Below are positions 52,905 through 63,291 of a stretch of 64,000 bases of DNA, piece by piece. The stretch comes from Streptomyces halobius (GTDB lineage: Bacteria > Actinomycetota > Actinomycetes > Streptomycetales > Streptomycetaceae), in NCBI RefSeq assembly GCF_023277745.1, contig NZ_CP086322.1, forward strand, positions 9,175,127 through 9,239,126, written 5' to 3'. How positions within the stretch are numbered: the first letter of the stretch is position 1; every line of letters begins with the position of its first letter. The position numbers and the translations under genes are program-made. The notes under the pieces are model-generated. The model ran no database searches, was not told the origin of the DNA, and worked only from the letters and a program-made list of their open reading frames with translations.

Positions 52905-53651
52905 TCAGTCCTCCTCGGCGAGGTGGGCGCGGCGCAGGTCGCACAGCACGGTGAAGGCCGCCGTGGCGGCTGCTTCTCGCACCTGCACGCGGAAGCGGTG
53001 GGCGAGCCGGTAGTGCCCAGGCCCGAGCTCGTCGGCGCCGTAGGCCATCCCTTGGTCCACCAGCCAGTCCAGCGCCTCTTTGATCACGCGCTGGGTGCTG
53101 GACTGCGACAGCTGTCGCGTCGGCGTCAGCTGGGAGGGCGGGAGTTTCGCGTACACGCGCCAGGCGGCCTGGAGCTCGGCGTGAGGCACCGCCAGGCCGT
53201 CCGCGTCCACGGCTGCTTCGCGGAGCCGGTCCGTGAGCCGCCGCAGGAAGTCGTCGACCTCAGTGAGCGAGGTCCGTTTGACGCTCTCTTCCTCCAAGTC
53301 CGCCGGGGTGGGGTAGGCGCGGGCCGCGATGGCGATGTGGACGAGCCCGAGGACGAGGCGGTCCTTGACCCCCAGCTTGGGGTGGTCTTTGAGACGGTAG
53401 GACAGCCACGAACCCTCCCGGGGGTGCAGGATCAGCCCTTCGACCTGGTGAGCTTCGATCAGGTCCATGTCCAGGCCGTCCGCAGCCGCGTCCACCGCGT
53501 CGCGGAACGGCCCGTTCAGGCGGTAGCGCTGCAGCAGATCCCGGTACTGGGGAATGCCCAAAGGCCGCAGGCGCGGCTGGCAGCCGAACCGCACCAACGC
53601 GGAGGCGTCGGCCAGGTCAGCCGGGGAGTAGACATACGCAGTAGTGGTCAT
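52905..53651 (-). CDS. jetB: JetB, MukE/KITE-like subunit of Wadjet
   Basis: 248 residues from ATG at 53651 (the open frame runs a little upstream but overlaps jetA; ATGA coupling supports this start). Helical, with winged-helix-like segments at the middle and end (LTEVDDFLRRLTDRLREAAV, TQRVIKEALDWLVDQGMAYG, GPGHYRLAHRFRVQVREAAA). Size, position between jetA and jetC, and tandem winged helices match the KITE subunit. No strong motif by itself; the call rests on the operon. Confidence 0.8.
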   Translation of the reverse strand: MTTTAYVYSPADLADASALVRFGCQPRLRPLGIPQYRDLLQRYRLNGPFRDAVDAAADGLDMDLIEAHQVEGLILHPREGSWLSYRLKDHPKLGVKDRLVLGLVHIAIAARAYPTPADLEEESVKRTSLTEVDDFLRRLTDRLREAAVDADGLAVPHAELQAAWRVYAKLPPSQLTPTRQLSQSSTQRVIKEALDWLVDQGMAYGADELGPGHYRLAHRFRVQVREAAATAAFTVLCDLRRAHLAEED

Positions 53652-55285
53652 GCCAGGACCTCCACGTCGTCCTCGGCGCACGTGGGATCGGGGATCAACG
53701 ACTGGGCGGGGACGAGCAGCAGATCGCTGCCGGCGAGGGTGCCGAGATCGAAGACGGCGCCGTCGTCGAGGACCACCAGGAGTTCTCCCAGCAGGTCCGC
53801 CAACTCGTCCGCCATCGCCTCCTCCTCGTCCTCCTCGGGGTCCGGGGCGAAGGCCCGCAGGACACAGACGGCCAGCAGGTCGGCAGCCTCCACCCGGTGC
53901 GCCAGCGCCTGCTCCAGCAGCCGGGAGAGCCGTACCGGTGCACGCAGGGCTTCCATGAGCACGGTGCGGGCGATAGCGACGTCCTCCTCGCTGTACATGT
54001 CGAGTTCACCGGCGTCGTCGGCAATCAGCTCGATGTCCTCGTCGGGGCACGTCTCCTGTACCTCGCGCGCCGGGGCCAGCAACGATGCCCACCAGTCCCG
54101 AAGCCGCGGCCGGTGCGTGATCACCGGCCCGCCGGCCGCGTCGGCGAAGAGGATCACGACGGCCTCGGCGTCCTCGACACCGAGGCAGAGCACCGGCTCC
54201 AGTACGTCCTTCTGCATCCCCACGAGCGCCAGGCGCGGGGGAGGCCGAAAACGCTGCTCGGCCTGCGAGCGCAAGAACGCCGGACGGGCGTCGATGACCT
54301 TCTCCAGCAGCTGTGTGTGGCGCAGATGGGCCCGACCCAGCAACTGCAGGATCCGTTCGCAGGTACGCCGTACGTCCGCGTCCTCCACGTCGTTGCGGAC
54401 CCCGCGCATGTACTCCATCAGTTCGCGCTCCACGCGATGCCGTTCACCGAGGTGTTCGCGGGACGCTTGCAGCAGCTTGGGCACGTCCTGACCCCAGTCC
54501 ACCGCCCGCACATCGCGTTCGGTCTCCTCCAGTACCGCTCGCACCCGCTCGCAGTACATGAGGGACAGCTTCAGGCTCTCCGCTGCGCTCTCTTCCGCCC
54601 GGCTCCACCGGCCGGTATCCACCTGGCGGCGCAGCATCATGTCCTTCGCCGCCTGGACGTCCTCCAGGTCGTGGTCCAGCCCGGACAGCAGCAGGTTGAT
54701 GGCCGGAGTCGTGGCCCGAAGCACGGCCTGGCCACGTCGACCGAAGCCCTCCTCCAGTATCCGCAGCGACAGGGTCACCCGGCTGTGCCCCTCGCGATAG
54801 TCGCTGTACGAGACGTCGAACTCCTCCCCGTCCTGCGCGTCATTCAGCAGCTCACGCAGGACGAACCGGGCCACCGCCAGGTGCTCCGAGGCATCCCGTT
54901 CGGGCGCCGCTGACGCCGCCAGAGAGGCAAGGAACTCCACCACCTCCTCGGTGGTTGCTTCCGCCTCCATCTCCTGACGGCTCACCACCGCTTCCAGCGC
55001 AGCCAGGGCGAGCGTGCGGGGGTCGTAGCGATCACGGGGGAACCGTTGCCACGCCTGCCTCTGATCGATCCGGTGCAACGGTGCTCCGCGGGCCAGGACT
55101 GAGCTGCGCCGGACGAAGCCAGCCTCGGCCACCAGCGCGTGCCACTCGTCAATACCGTCGGGGACTGGCGGTGCCGAGGCGAGCAGCCGCCGTTCCTCCC
55201 GGTCCAGCAGGGCCTGGACCATCGGGTCGAAGTCGTGATCCTCCGCACGGTTCGAGCCGTCGAGGAACGCCTTGTGTTCTGTCAT
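53648..55285 (-). CDS. jetA: JetA, kleisin-like (MukF-like) subunit of Wadjet
   Basis: 545 residues from ATG 55285. Helical throughout with winged-helix-like N-terminal segments (DEWHALVAEAGFVRRSSVLA, ALAALEAVVSRQEMEAEATT), a long coiled-coil middle (about 220-350) and a C-terminal winged-helix region (SRLLEQALAHRVEAADLLAV) followed by a very acidic stretch (PDPEEDEEEAMADEL). Its stop overlaps the jetB start. First gene of the jetABCD unit, so a promoter is expected in 55286-55450. Confidence 0.85.
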   Translation of the reverse strand: MTEHKAFLDGSNRAEDHDFDPMVQALLDREERRLLASAPPVPDGIDEWHALVAEAGFVRRSSVLARGAPLHRIDQRQAWQRFPRDRYDPRTLALAALEAVVSRQEMEAEATTEEVVEFLASLAASAAPERDASEHLAVARFVLRELLNDAQDGEEFDVSYSDYREGHSRVTLSLRILEEGFGRRGQAVLRATTPAINLLLSGLDHDLEDVQAAKDMMLRRQVDTGRWSRAEESAAESLKLSLMYCERVRAVLEETERDVRAVDWGQDVPKLLQASREHLGERHRVERELMEYMRGVRNDVEDADVRRTCERILQLLGRAHLRHTQLLEKVIDARPAFLRSQAEQRFRPPPRLALVGMQKDVLEPVLCLGVEDAEAVVILFADAAGGPVITHRPRLRDWWASLLAPAREVQETCPDEDIELIADDAGELDMYSEEDVAIARTVLMEALRAPVRLSRLLEQALAHRVEAADLLAVCVLRAFAPDPEEDEEEAMADELADLLGELLVVLDDGAVFDLGTLAGSDLLLVPAQSLIPDPTCAEDDVEVLA

Positions 55286-55744
55286 GCCGTCAGTGCAGCA
55301 GTCAGCACTGACAAAACATACGAAAAGAGGCTATTTGGCCACCCATGCGGATCGCGACCAAACGGATGAAAACGACCCCTCTGGCATCGGAAGCCAGGCC
55401 GGCAACGCAACGACCTGCAACGCGCCCACCCCCAGTCCCTCCCCCACCGCGCGCTCCAAACCAGCGTGTGGCGAGCGCGTCAGGACCGTACGGCGCCGCT
55501 CGGTGAGCCGGATGTTGCCGATCACCCTGCCGAGCCCTCACTGCTGTGAAGACGGCCCGCCGGGCTGCCTTCCGGCGGTTCAATGCCGGCATGACAGGCG
55601 GAGACAAGGCGGGGACCGATGGTTAGTGCCCGAGACCGAGGGAGACAGCGCGGGCAGGCCGGAGGCGGAGTAGCAGCCGGGATGACAGGCTCACCTGAAA
55701 CGGAAAACCCTTACCAGGAAACCACCCGGTTTGGCAGGTGAAGG
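55286..55744. other. Upstream region of jetA
   Basis: About 450 bases between the jetA start and the TniQ-like relic. No gene is supported; it probably contains the jet operon promoter. Confidence 0.4.
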
Positions 55745-56610
55745 CTACATTTCCGCAGCCGTCATTCCCAACTGCCAGGGAAGGTAAGAGCGTTGGTCCA
55801 AAGAACCAGTTCCGGACGCGATGCGGTTGTGGCCCACGGCCAGCACCAGGCGGTGACGGCCCGCCGGACGCGCCGGGTCGTCCATCACCTTTTCCATCCC
55901 CTTCAGCCACCGAGCACGCCCCACAGCATCCCGTTGCCCGATGCGTTCGAAGCCCAGCATGGCGCGCGCGAGTTCCGCCGCCTCCGGGTAGATCACCAGC
56001 GGTGCCGCCCGTACCTCCCGGGCTCCCAGCCCGGCCGCCCAGGCCCGCTGCACCCAGCGCGTGGTGTCCGGCATCCGCGTCCACCAGTGGACCGCGACCT
56101 GGAAAGCGTCGGCGAACAGCTCTTCGCCAGCCGGCCCCAGGCGTGCGGCGAGCCGCCGACGCGAGCGGTGCGCCTCCACCACCTCCTCAATCCGCGCCAG
56201 CCGCACGAACTCCGGATCATGGCTGCGGGGTCATCACACCAGTACGCGTGGCGTCCACAGACCTGCCAGCTGTCCGGCGACATCAGCCATGCCGCCTCAC
56301 CGATTCCGCGGCCACGCGCGCACAGTGCGCAGTACCGCACGAGGTGCCCCGCGGGCGGCTCCCACGGCCACGTCCACACTGCCTCTTCTTGACCCGGCAG
56401 CAGCTGGGCTGTGCCCAGGCTGGGCAGGGCCCGCTGCAGAACGTCCGGGGGCCGATCGGCCAGAACGGCCAGGTAACGCAGCCCGGCCTCGTTCACGTAC
56501 ATCTCGGTGTACTGCGGGCACTTCTCCACCTGCGCAGGATCCGCGGACGCCTTGCCCTGCCCGACCCGGTCCAGGAAAGCCCGCCAGGCCCAGTCCGTTC
56601 CGGTGCGCAA
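55745..56610 (-). pseudogene. Truncated, frameshifted TniQ-like gene
   Basis: The N-terminal frame (YTEMYVNEAGLRYLAVLADR, VWTWPWEPPAGHLVRYCALC, GEAAWLMSPDSWQVCGRHAY) is out of phase with the C-terminal frame from about 56200 (EEVVEAHRSRRRLAARLGPA, GEELFADAFQVAVHWWTRMP). The true N-terminus, present in the intact neighbour, is missing. It is clearly a paralogue of the gene at 56678-57802. Confidence 0.75.
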
Positions 56611-56677
56611 GCCGTGTCAGCTCCGGGTCTCCCGCTGGGGGTGCCGCCCGCAGGCCGCCCTGCCCGGCTGCCGGGGC

Positions 56678-57802
56678 TCACATGTCGCATGCGGGCTGTC
56701 CCAGCTGCCAGGGCAGACATGACGCCGCCCCCAGCACCTCGGTGGGCTGTGCCACCTGCGTATGGCCGGGCGACAGCCGCAGCTCCTGCGGCAGGCCGAC
56801 GCCCGACGCGGGCCTGCGGCTGCGCTCGCCGGCGGCCTCGGACGTAGCGGCGGCGGGGACGCTGTGCCGCTGCAGCCAGTCCATCAACGCCCATCGGCCG
56901 ACCGGGAAGTCGACACCCCACTGGTCCATCTGCTCCCGCATCTGATCCATCCACCGGGTGCGGGCCTGCCCGTCGCGCTTGTTGGCGTGCTCGAAGGCGG
57001 CCAGGTGGGCGGCCACGGCCGCCGCCTCCGGCATCAGAACGAGCGGCGCCGTGGGCACCGCGTGCGCCCTCAGGCCCGCGTCCCGCGCCCGCTGCACCCA
57101 GCGTGGGGTGCCCGGCAGGTGTGTCCACCAGTGCACCGTGATCTGGAAGGCGTCGGCGAACAACTCCTCACCGGCCGGCCCGTATCGCCGGTGCAGGACC
57201 TCGCGCTCCCGGTGGGCTGCGATGGTCTCCGGCAGCAGCTTCAGCGACAGCCCCCACGTACCCCCGGTGGAGTCGCTGTCGGTAAACCGCAGATGCTCCA
57301 GGCAGACCCGCCAGCGGTCCGGGCTGATCATCCACACCGTCTCGTGCACCCCGCCGACGGCGGCGCACGTCCCGCACAGCGGCACCAGATGCCCCTGGCG
57401 CGGCAGCCACGGCCACGTCCACACCGGCTCCATGCCGGTGGTCGGCTCCAGCAGGTGGGCGGCCGTGCTCGGCAGATCCTCCTGCAGCGCACGGGCCGTG
57501 CTCCCGCACAGCACCGCCAGATACTCAAGCCCCTGCTCGTTGACGTACAGCTCGGTGGTGGAGGGGTAGGCCCGCACCCGCGCCGGATCCCGCGAGGCCT
57601 GCCCGAAGCCCACCCGCTCCAGCAGCTCCTCCAGCTGAAGTCCCTGACCGTGTGCCAGCCGGCTGACGTAACTGCCGGTCGACTCCCCCCGCACCGGCGG
57701 CACGTGCACCGGTAGCGGCTGCCGAGGGCCGAACAGCCATGCCTGGGCCGCCTGTTCACCCCACCCCCTGCCCCCTCCCTGCTTGCTGGTGGCGGCCGCC
57801 AC
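56678..57802 (-). CDS. TniQ-like protein
   Basis: 374 residues. The N-terminal TniQ signature (PLPVHVPPVRGESTGSYVSR, LAHGQGLQLEELLERVGFGQ) is followed by a zinc-binding segment (CGTCA and VCLEH about 30 residues later) and GEELFADAFQITVHWWTHLP. TniQ proteins target Tn7/Tn5053-type transposons and appear in Streptomyces as stand-alone genes. A tandem truncated copy lies downstream. No transposase of the Tni type is seen in the window. Confidence 0.85.
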   Translation of the reverse strand: MAAATSKQGGGRGWGEQAAQAWLFGPRQPLPVHVPPVRGESTGSYVSRLAHGQGLQLEELLERVGFGQASRDPARVRAYPSTTELYVNEQGLEYLAVLCGSTARALQEDLPSTAAHLLEPTTGMEPVWTWPWLPRQGHLVPLCGTCAAVGGVHETVWMISPDRWRVCLEHLRFTDSDSTGGTWGLSLKLLPETIAAHREREVLHRRYGPAGEELFADAFQITVHWWTHLPGTPRWVQRARDAGLRAHAVPTAPLVLMPEAAAVAAHLAAFEHANKRDGQARTRWMDQMREQMDQWGVDFPVGRWALMDWLQRHSVPAAATSEAAGERSRRPASGVGLPQELRLSPGHTQVAQPTEVLGAASCLPWQLGQPACDM

Positions 57803-57943
57803 TCAGCAGCCCGGCGCCTGTCATGCTGCGCCGTCTCCGTGTTGTCGAACCCTCCTCACCGGTCCAATACGCCAGAAAGGGTGAACTGGCCTCGAAAGGG
57901 CAACCGGCCACCATATCCGCGCTGACCATGAGATTCCCGGTAC

Positions 57944-60289
57944 ATGATCACGAGGGGGAGACCGGTGCTCGGGACCGCATCCGAAGACCAGCTCACCGAA
58001 GACCAGGAAGATCCGTTCGTCACCCCGCTGCGTGGCCACCAGGCCATCGCCGTCCGTAACGCCGTCTCCGCGTTCCTCGACCACTACGCCCGCGCCAGCG
58101 TCGTGATGGCCACCGGCACCGGAAAGACCCACGTCGCCCTCCACGTCGCCCACCGCATCGCCCCGCACGGCAATGTGATCTCTTCGCCCCCAACATCCAA
58201 CTGCTCTACCAGACCGCACAAGTCTGGCATCGCGAGGGCCGCCGGGGGCTGTACCTGACCGTCTGCTGGGAGGACGGCGGCGGCACGGTGCCCGGCGGTC
58301 TCCTGCGCGTCACCTCGGCCGAGGAACTGGCCCCACCACGCCGCCCGGGCAGCAGCCTTCGGGCCGCTGAACGTCTTTTGCACCTATCACTCGCAGGCGA
58401 AGGTCGAAGAGGCCCACCGGGAGCATCACCTCGCCCGCTGGGACCTCATGATCTGCGACGAAGCCCACCGGACCGCCGGCGACGGCAACAAAGCCTGGGC
58501 GCACGTCCTGGACGATGCGCTCATCCCCGCCCGCTACCGCCTCCACATGACCGCCACCCCCCGCGTTCTGGCCCCCGACGCAGGCGAGGACATCCTCGGC
58601 TCCATGGACGACCCGCGTCTGTACGGGCCCGTCGTCTACCGCCTCTCCCTGGCCGAAGCGATCGCCCAAGGACTCCTGGCCGACTACGAGATCGTCGCCG
58701 TCGAAGTCACCGAGAACGACCTCAGACAGGCCCTGCGCAACCCCCGACGCATCGACGCCACCAGCGAAGGCCTACGCCTGGCAGCCGCACAGGTCGCCCT
58801 CCTGCACGCCCAGCACCTCTACGACCTCAGACGCACCCTCACCTTCCACACCTACATCGCCGACGCATCCGCCTACGCCGACACCCTCGCCGAGACCGCC
58901 GAGTTCATGCCGCCGTACATGCGCTGCCGCCTGGTCAGCAACGTGGTCCACAGCAGAATCCGTCCCCTCGCCCGCCGCGAACGGGTCCAGGAATTCATCG
59001 ACACCCCCGCCCCACGCCCCCCGCCGGAGAGGATCTTCCGCGGCGGGCAGTGCTCAGCAACTGCAACTGCTTCACCGAGGGCGTCGACATCCCCTCCCTG
59101 GACTCCATCCTGTTCGCCGAACCCAAGAGCAGCCCGATCCAGATCCTCCAGGCCGTCGGACGCGCCCTGCGCCAGACCCCCGGACAAGGCAAGATCGCCC
59201 GCATCATCGTCCCCGTCTACCTCAGCCCGGACGAGCAGCTCGAAGAAGGCGTCAAAGGCACCAGCTTCCACCTGCTGCACCAGATCCTCATCAGCCTCAG
59301 CGTCTGGGACGAACTCGTCTTCGACCGCATCCACTTCCTCAACGGCGACCGCACCCTGCGCCCCTACACCCCCGCCCGCCCGCTGCGCGCCGACGAACTG
59401 ATCGACCTGCTCCACCCCAAACACACCCCCGCCCCCAACCAGATCTGGGATGCCGCCTACGCACACGCACAGGCATTCCACACCCAACACGGCCACCTGA
59501 ACGTCCCGGCCGCTACCAAACCCCCGACGGCTTCTACCTGGGCTGGTGGCTGGGCACGCAGCGCAGCCTGAACCAGCACGGCATGCTTCTGCCGGAGCGT
59601 GCCGACGCCCTCGACCTGCTGGACATGCCATGGGAACACTCCCGCACCAGCATCGAGTTCACCCTCGACGTGGCGCGCGACTATGTAGCCCGGCACGGCC
59701 ACCTGGTCCCAGCCCATGGCGAATCCCATGGCGGCATCCCCCTGGGCGCACGGCTCTCCCGGCTCCGCGCCGAAGCGGACCGCCGCGAACTGCCCTACTG
59801 CTACTACCGTGCCCTGAACGAGATCTACCCCTGGTGGAACAGCCGCTGGGACGAAACCGGGCAGTGGCGCCGCACCTACGCCGCCGTCGTGGCCGCCGCC
59901 CGCCGGAACAAGGTGCCCTTCCCCGACCACGGTTCCGAACAGGCCGAAAACCCCTACAGCGAATGGCTGGCAGACCAGATCGCCGCCCTGCCCCGCCTCA
60001 CCACCACCCAGCACGAACTCCTCGGCCAGATTCCCCTGCGCCACCCTCTCGCCTACCTACTGCGCCGACCCGCGGATACTCGGCCTGGGCCTTCCACAAA
60101 GGACTGCGGGAGGCCTACCTGTTCCGCCGCGCCCACCAGCACCTCGCCGTCCCCGCCACTTACCGAGGCAACGACCAAGGCGACCCGCTCCATCTGCGAC
60201 GCTGGCTGTCCGAACGACGCCGTAACGTCACCCGGCTCACCACACAGCAGATCAATGCCCTTCAGGCGCTGGACATGCGATGGCGCTGA
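57944..60289 (+). pseudogene. DEAH-box helicase with helicase-associated repeats, several frameshifts
   Basis: Frames in order: LRGHQAIAVRNAVSAFLDHY and VVMATGTGKTHVALHVA (Walker A), a break near 58175; motif II LMICDEAHRTAGDG and MTATPRVLAPDAG (frame change near 58430); LTFHTYIADASAYADTLAET; a break near 59050; CNCFTEGVDIPSLDSILFAE and LQAVGRALRQTPGQGK (motifs V-VI); HA domains HTQHGHLNVP, break near 59520, RDYVARHGHLVPAHGESHGG, break near 60080, then AYLFRRAHQHLAVPATYRGN. All regions of a Type-III-like helicase of about 780 residues are present, but at least five shifts make it non-functional as written. Confidence 0.85.
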
Positions 60290-60460
60290 CCCACCGACCG
60301 CAAGAAGACCGCCCCCACCTCAAACGACGAACGACGATGAGGAACGAGGAGCTGTGATGCCGGCCAGTAAACCTGCCGAGAAAGCCGAGGAAGAGACCGC
60401 AACCAGCGCTGTCCATACACACTCCGAGGCGGGCCGGGTACACGATCTTCGCCGCCGTCC

Positions 60461-60844
60461 GTGTTGCTGGCGGACCCGAGCGATGTCTTGGCAGACGAGC
60501 TGTTCTACGCGACGGTAGAGGAATGTGAGGACTGCCGGACGGTCCTGCTCGACTGCGCCGCACAGGACGCGCGGGCGGTGAAAAAGCTGGTGGACTGGGC
60601 ACTCTGGATCACCTCCGAAGTGCACGGCGGCCTTCCTGACGTACTCGTGGACCAAGACGCGCCCAAGGACTCTTTTTCCCCCTCGGTCACCTTCCGCCGC
60701 CTTGCCCAGGGATACCGCACGGGTCAGACAAACAGTGCTCAGCACAATGTCCGCGGACCAGAGCAGCGCCGGGAGGTGGCGGATGACGCTGTCACCCTGG
60801 TGGCCGGACTCGACCGGTACGGGGCAGACTTCCTCTACTGGTAA
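60461..60844 (+). CDS. Small protein, function unknown (start uncertain)
   Basis: 127 residues from GTG 60461. Mildly acidic: LADELFYATVEECEDCRTVL, LVDWALWITSEVHGGLPDVL. A preceding ORF from ATG 60358 (MPASKPAEKAEEETATS) could be its N-terminus in another frame, implying a shift near 60455. No family is recognised. Context: downstream of the decayed helicase. Confidence 0.45.
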   Translation: MLLADPSDVLADELFYATVEECEDCRTVLLDCAAQDARAVKKLVDWALWITSEVHGGLPDVLVDQDAPKDSFSPSVTFRRLAQGYRTGQTNSAQHNVRGPEQRREVADDAVTLVAGLDRYGADFLYW

Positions 60845-61193
60845 CCGCCCTCTTGCCAGACCGCACCTGATCCCAAGGCAACGATGTGTCAAGATCATGG
60901 TGAGGACAACCTGATGCCCACCGCCCCCAGCCCCACGAGCTGCTCGCCCACTCCGGCTCCCCCCGAACGCCGTACGCTGCGCCCTGATCACCGCATCGTC
61001 ACCGCCGGGGTCAACAACGACCTGCAAACTCTCGACGACGCCTGGACCACCGACGTCCTTCCCGATCTGGTTCCCAGTGGGGCCAGTACGAGTACGTCTC
61101 CAACATCGGCTTCGCCGCCTGAACCATCCGCCAGCGGCCTTCCGCGGCAGGCCTTGGCGAGCTGCAGACGGTGCTCGCCTCACCGAACGGCCC
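60845..61193. other. Intergenic, relics only
   Basis: 350 bases of broken frames between the helicase region and the graspetide locus. A plus-strand reading includes LQTLDDAWTTDVLPDL but no complete gene. Confidence 0.35.
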
Positions 61194-61490
61194 TTACGCA
61201 GCCGGCTCGTCGCCGATCTGAAGTTCGTTCACCCACTCCTGGGCCGCCGCGAGGTTCGGTGCGGTGCCGACCACCTGGTAGGTGAAGTCGTCCCCACTCC
61301 TCCAGGACCCGTGGCTCGTCGGGCCGGAGGTGGCCGGCGCCGCCGTGCACCGGACGGTGACGGCGGTAGATGTCCATCGGCGGGCGGCGGCGCTTGTTGT
61401 ATGCGGCGAGCGGGTCGTCGGCGTTAACGCGCGGGACGGCGCGGGAGGGCTGGTTGGGGGGTCCGGGACGCGAGTGCTTGCCCATGCGCT
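61194..61490 (-). pseudogene. DUF6087-like small gene, frameshifted
   Basis: From ATG near 61484: MGKHSRPGPPNQPSRAVP, DDPLAAYNKRRRPP, GGAGHLRPDEPRVLEEWG, then a break near 61285; the next frame ends FTYQVVGTAPNLAAAQEWVN and stops at 61194. Layout matches the DUF6087-like gene at 38025. It sits after the regulator, as in other ATP-grasp peptide loci. Confidence 0.6.
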
Positions 61491-61498
61491 CGATGGTC

Positions 61499-62958
61499 TC
61501 AGGCGGCGATCGTGGTCGGGCGTGCGGCGGCGAGATCCCGCGCCCGCGTTCGTACATCGTCGACGGCGGCGGTCTCGTACGGGCGGGCGCGTCCAGCAGG
61601 GTGTTGAGCCGGGAGGCGACGAGAGTGGAGTCGATGCGGGCGGCGTCGTCGAGTGCCTGGTGGGCCGCGGCGGCACCCTGCTCGGCCTCGCCCTCGTCGA
61701 ACAGCGCGGCGGCGAGCCCGACGCGGTCCATGACGCGGACGCGGCCGAAGCCGGGCTTCCTCAGCGTGAGGGCGTCTTCGAAGTGGATGCTCGCGGGCTG
61801 CTTGCTCCGGCCGAGTCCGGTGAGGTCGCGGGCGGAGACCGCGCGGGCGCCGGCGTGCTCGGCCGCGTCGAAGTACGCCACCCACTCGGGGATGTCGTCG
61901 CCGAGCCCGCCTGCCAGGAGCTCGTCGGCATCGCCAAGGTGCCGCTCGGTCTGCTGCTGGTCGCCGAGGGCCGCGTGCACCCGCCCGGTCTGCGAGGCGA
62001 CCAGCGCCTTCGTCGCGGGCAGTGTGGCCTTCTTGGCGGCGACGCCGAGCAGGCCGAGGGCGTCCTGCGGGTGCCCGAGGTAGATCATCTGGTGGGACAT
62101 GCGGGTGACGATCTCCACCCCGCGGTCGCGCTGCCCGGCCTCGCCGGCGGCGTACGTGCCGTAACTCCACAGGCGCTGGGCGATGCCGTAGCGGCCTGCG
62201 TCATGGCTGACCCATCCCGCGAGCGCCGCCAGGTTGGCGGTCGCCGCGAACACCCGGGTCTTCAGCGTCGGCGGGACGCCGTCCTGGATGCGGCGGGCGA
62301 CCTCGTCGAGCTGGGCGACGATAGCCGAGCGCTACAGGGCGCCGCCCTTGGAGGCGTCGGCCTTGGTGAAGAAGGCGGTCACCTCTTCGAGGGCGGTGAC
62401 GGTGTCGGCGTCGAAACCCTTGCGGTCGTGGTTCAGCGCGCGGGCGGTGCCGCCGAGCATCCGTTCGGCGGCGAGGATCAGCGGGGCGCCGAGGGCGAGC
62501 TTGAGAGTGTCGCGGCGGTTCATGAAGTCCATCTGCGTCCATCCGGCCAGGGCCTGGGCGGCTGCTTCGGTCAGCAGCGGGAGCTGGATGCTATCCAGCA
62601 CCGGGCCGGTGGCCGTCAGGCCGAGATCACCAGGCGTGAGCGGCTGGCCGACCGCGTCGGAGAGGACTTCCGCGAGCAGGGCGGGCACCGGCGGGCGGGG
62701 CTTCTCGCCGTCGATCCACCGCCGGATGCGGGTGGCGTCCGGCGCGATCTGCCGGTGGCCTCGGGCTTTGCCCGCCGCGGCGATCCTCCGGGCGATCTCG
62801 CCGTGGGACAGGCCCGTCGCCGCGATCCACAGTGCCAGGTGCGGGTTGCCGGATCTGCTGCCATCGCCTTCTCGCCCTCCCCGCTGCGTATACGGAGCGT
62901 GGCATTTTCGCCACGGTTCGCGACCCCTACGGTACTGGTCAGGGCCGGTGTCGGGCAC
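61499..62958 (-). pseudogene. HTH/TPR-type regulator of a graspetide locus, nonsense and frameshift
   Basis: N-terminal HTH-like part ATGLSHGEIARRIAAAGKAR and IAPDATRIRRWIDGEKPRPP (about residues 45-85 from 62958), linker FMNRRDTLKLALGAPLILAA. An in-frame TAG (62332-62334) interrupts; past it the same frame gives RSAIVAQLDEVARRIQDG and TPR-like segments (QRLWSYGTYAAGEAGQRDRG, MIYLGHPQDALGLLGVAAKK). A second break near 61590 must be crossed to reach the expected end VRTRARDLAAARPTTIAA. Such regulators precede tgmA genes. The start is uncertain. Confidence 0.7.
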
Positions 62959-63021
62959 CGATTCTGCTCAGGCGGCAGCCGCCCGGTTGACCGCTTTCGG
63001 CATGAGGGGAAGGGATTTCGC

Positions 63022-63288
63022 ATGGCGACGCTTGCACCCGAGGCTCCGTGGGCGATGCGGCTAGTCACCGACCGGCTGCCGGTCGGCCCGCCGTCGTACG
63101 CGACGGTGACGCTGGACGCGTCCTCGCAGACCGCCCGCTACACCGACAGCGCCGGCCAGGTTGTGGAGATGGGCAAGCACGGCACGTCGAGGACGACCGG
63201 CACCGCGTCGATGTCCGGGGGCGGCGACGGGCAGAACCCGCAGCCGCAGGCCCAGGACGACCACACCACCGACTACGAGTCGGACTGA
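63022..63288 (+). CDS. tgmA: ATP-grasp-modified RiPP precursor (graspetide), TgmA-like
   Basis: 88 residues, ATG 63022 behind AGGGGAAGGG. The N-terminal leader (LAPEAPWAMRLVTDRLPVGP, YATVTLDASSQTARYTD, VEMGKHGTSRTTGT) matches the putative ATP-grasp target RiPP family. The C-terminal core is rich in Asp, Gln and Thr (QPQAQDDHTTDYESD), residues that ATP-grasp ligases join into omega-ester or -amide rings. An ATP-grasp gene follows directly. The gene itself is intact. Confidence 0.9.
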   Translation: MATLAPEAPWAMRLVTDRLPVGPPSYATVTLDASSQTARYTDSAGQVVEMGKHGTSRTTGTASMSGGGDGQNPQPQAQDDHTTDYESD

Positions 63289-63291
63289 CCG

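Noticed and set aside
61180..62253. A 357-codon CDS starting at MFAATANLAALAG
   Set aside because: It is the downstream part of the regulator after an in-frame stop at 62332, then runs through a frameshift into the DUF6087-like gene.
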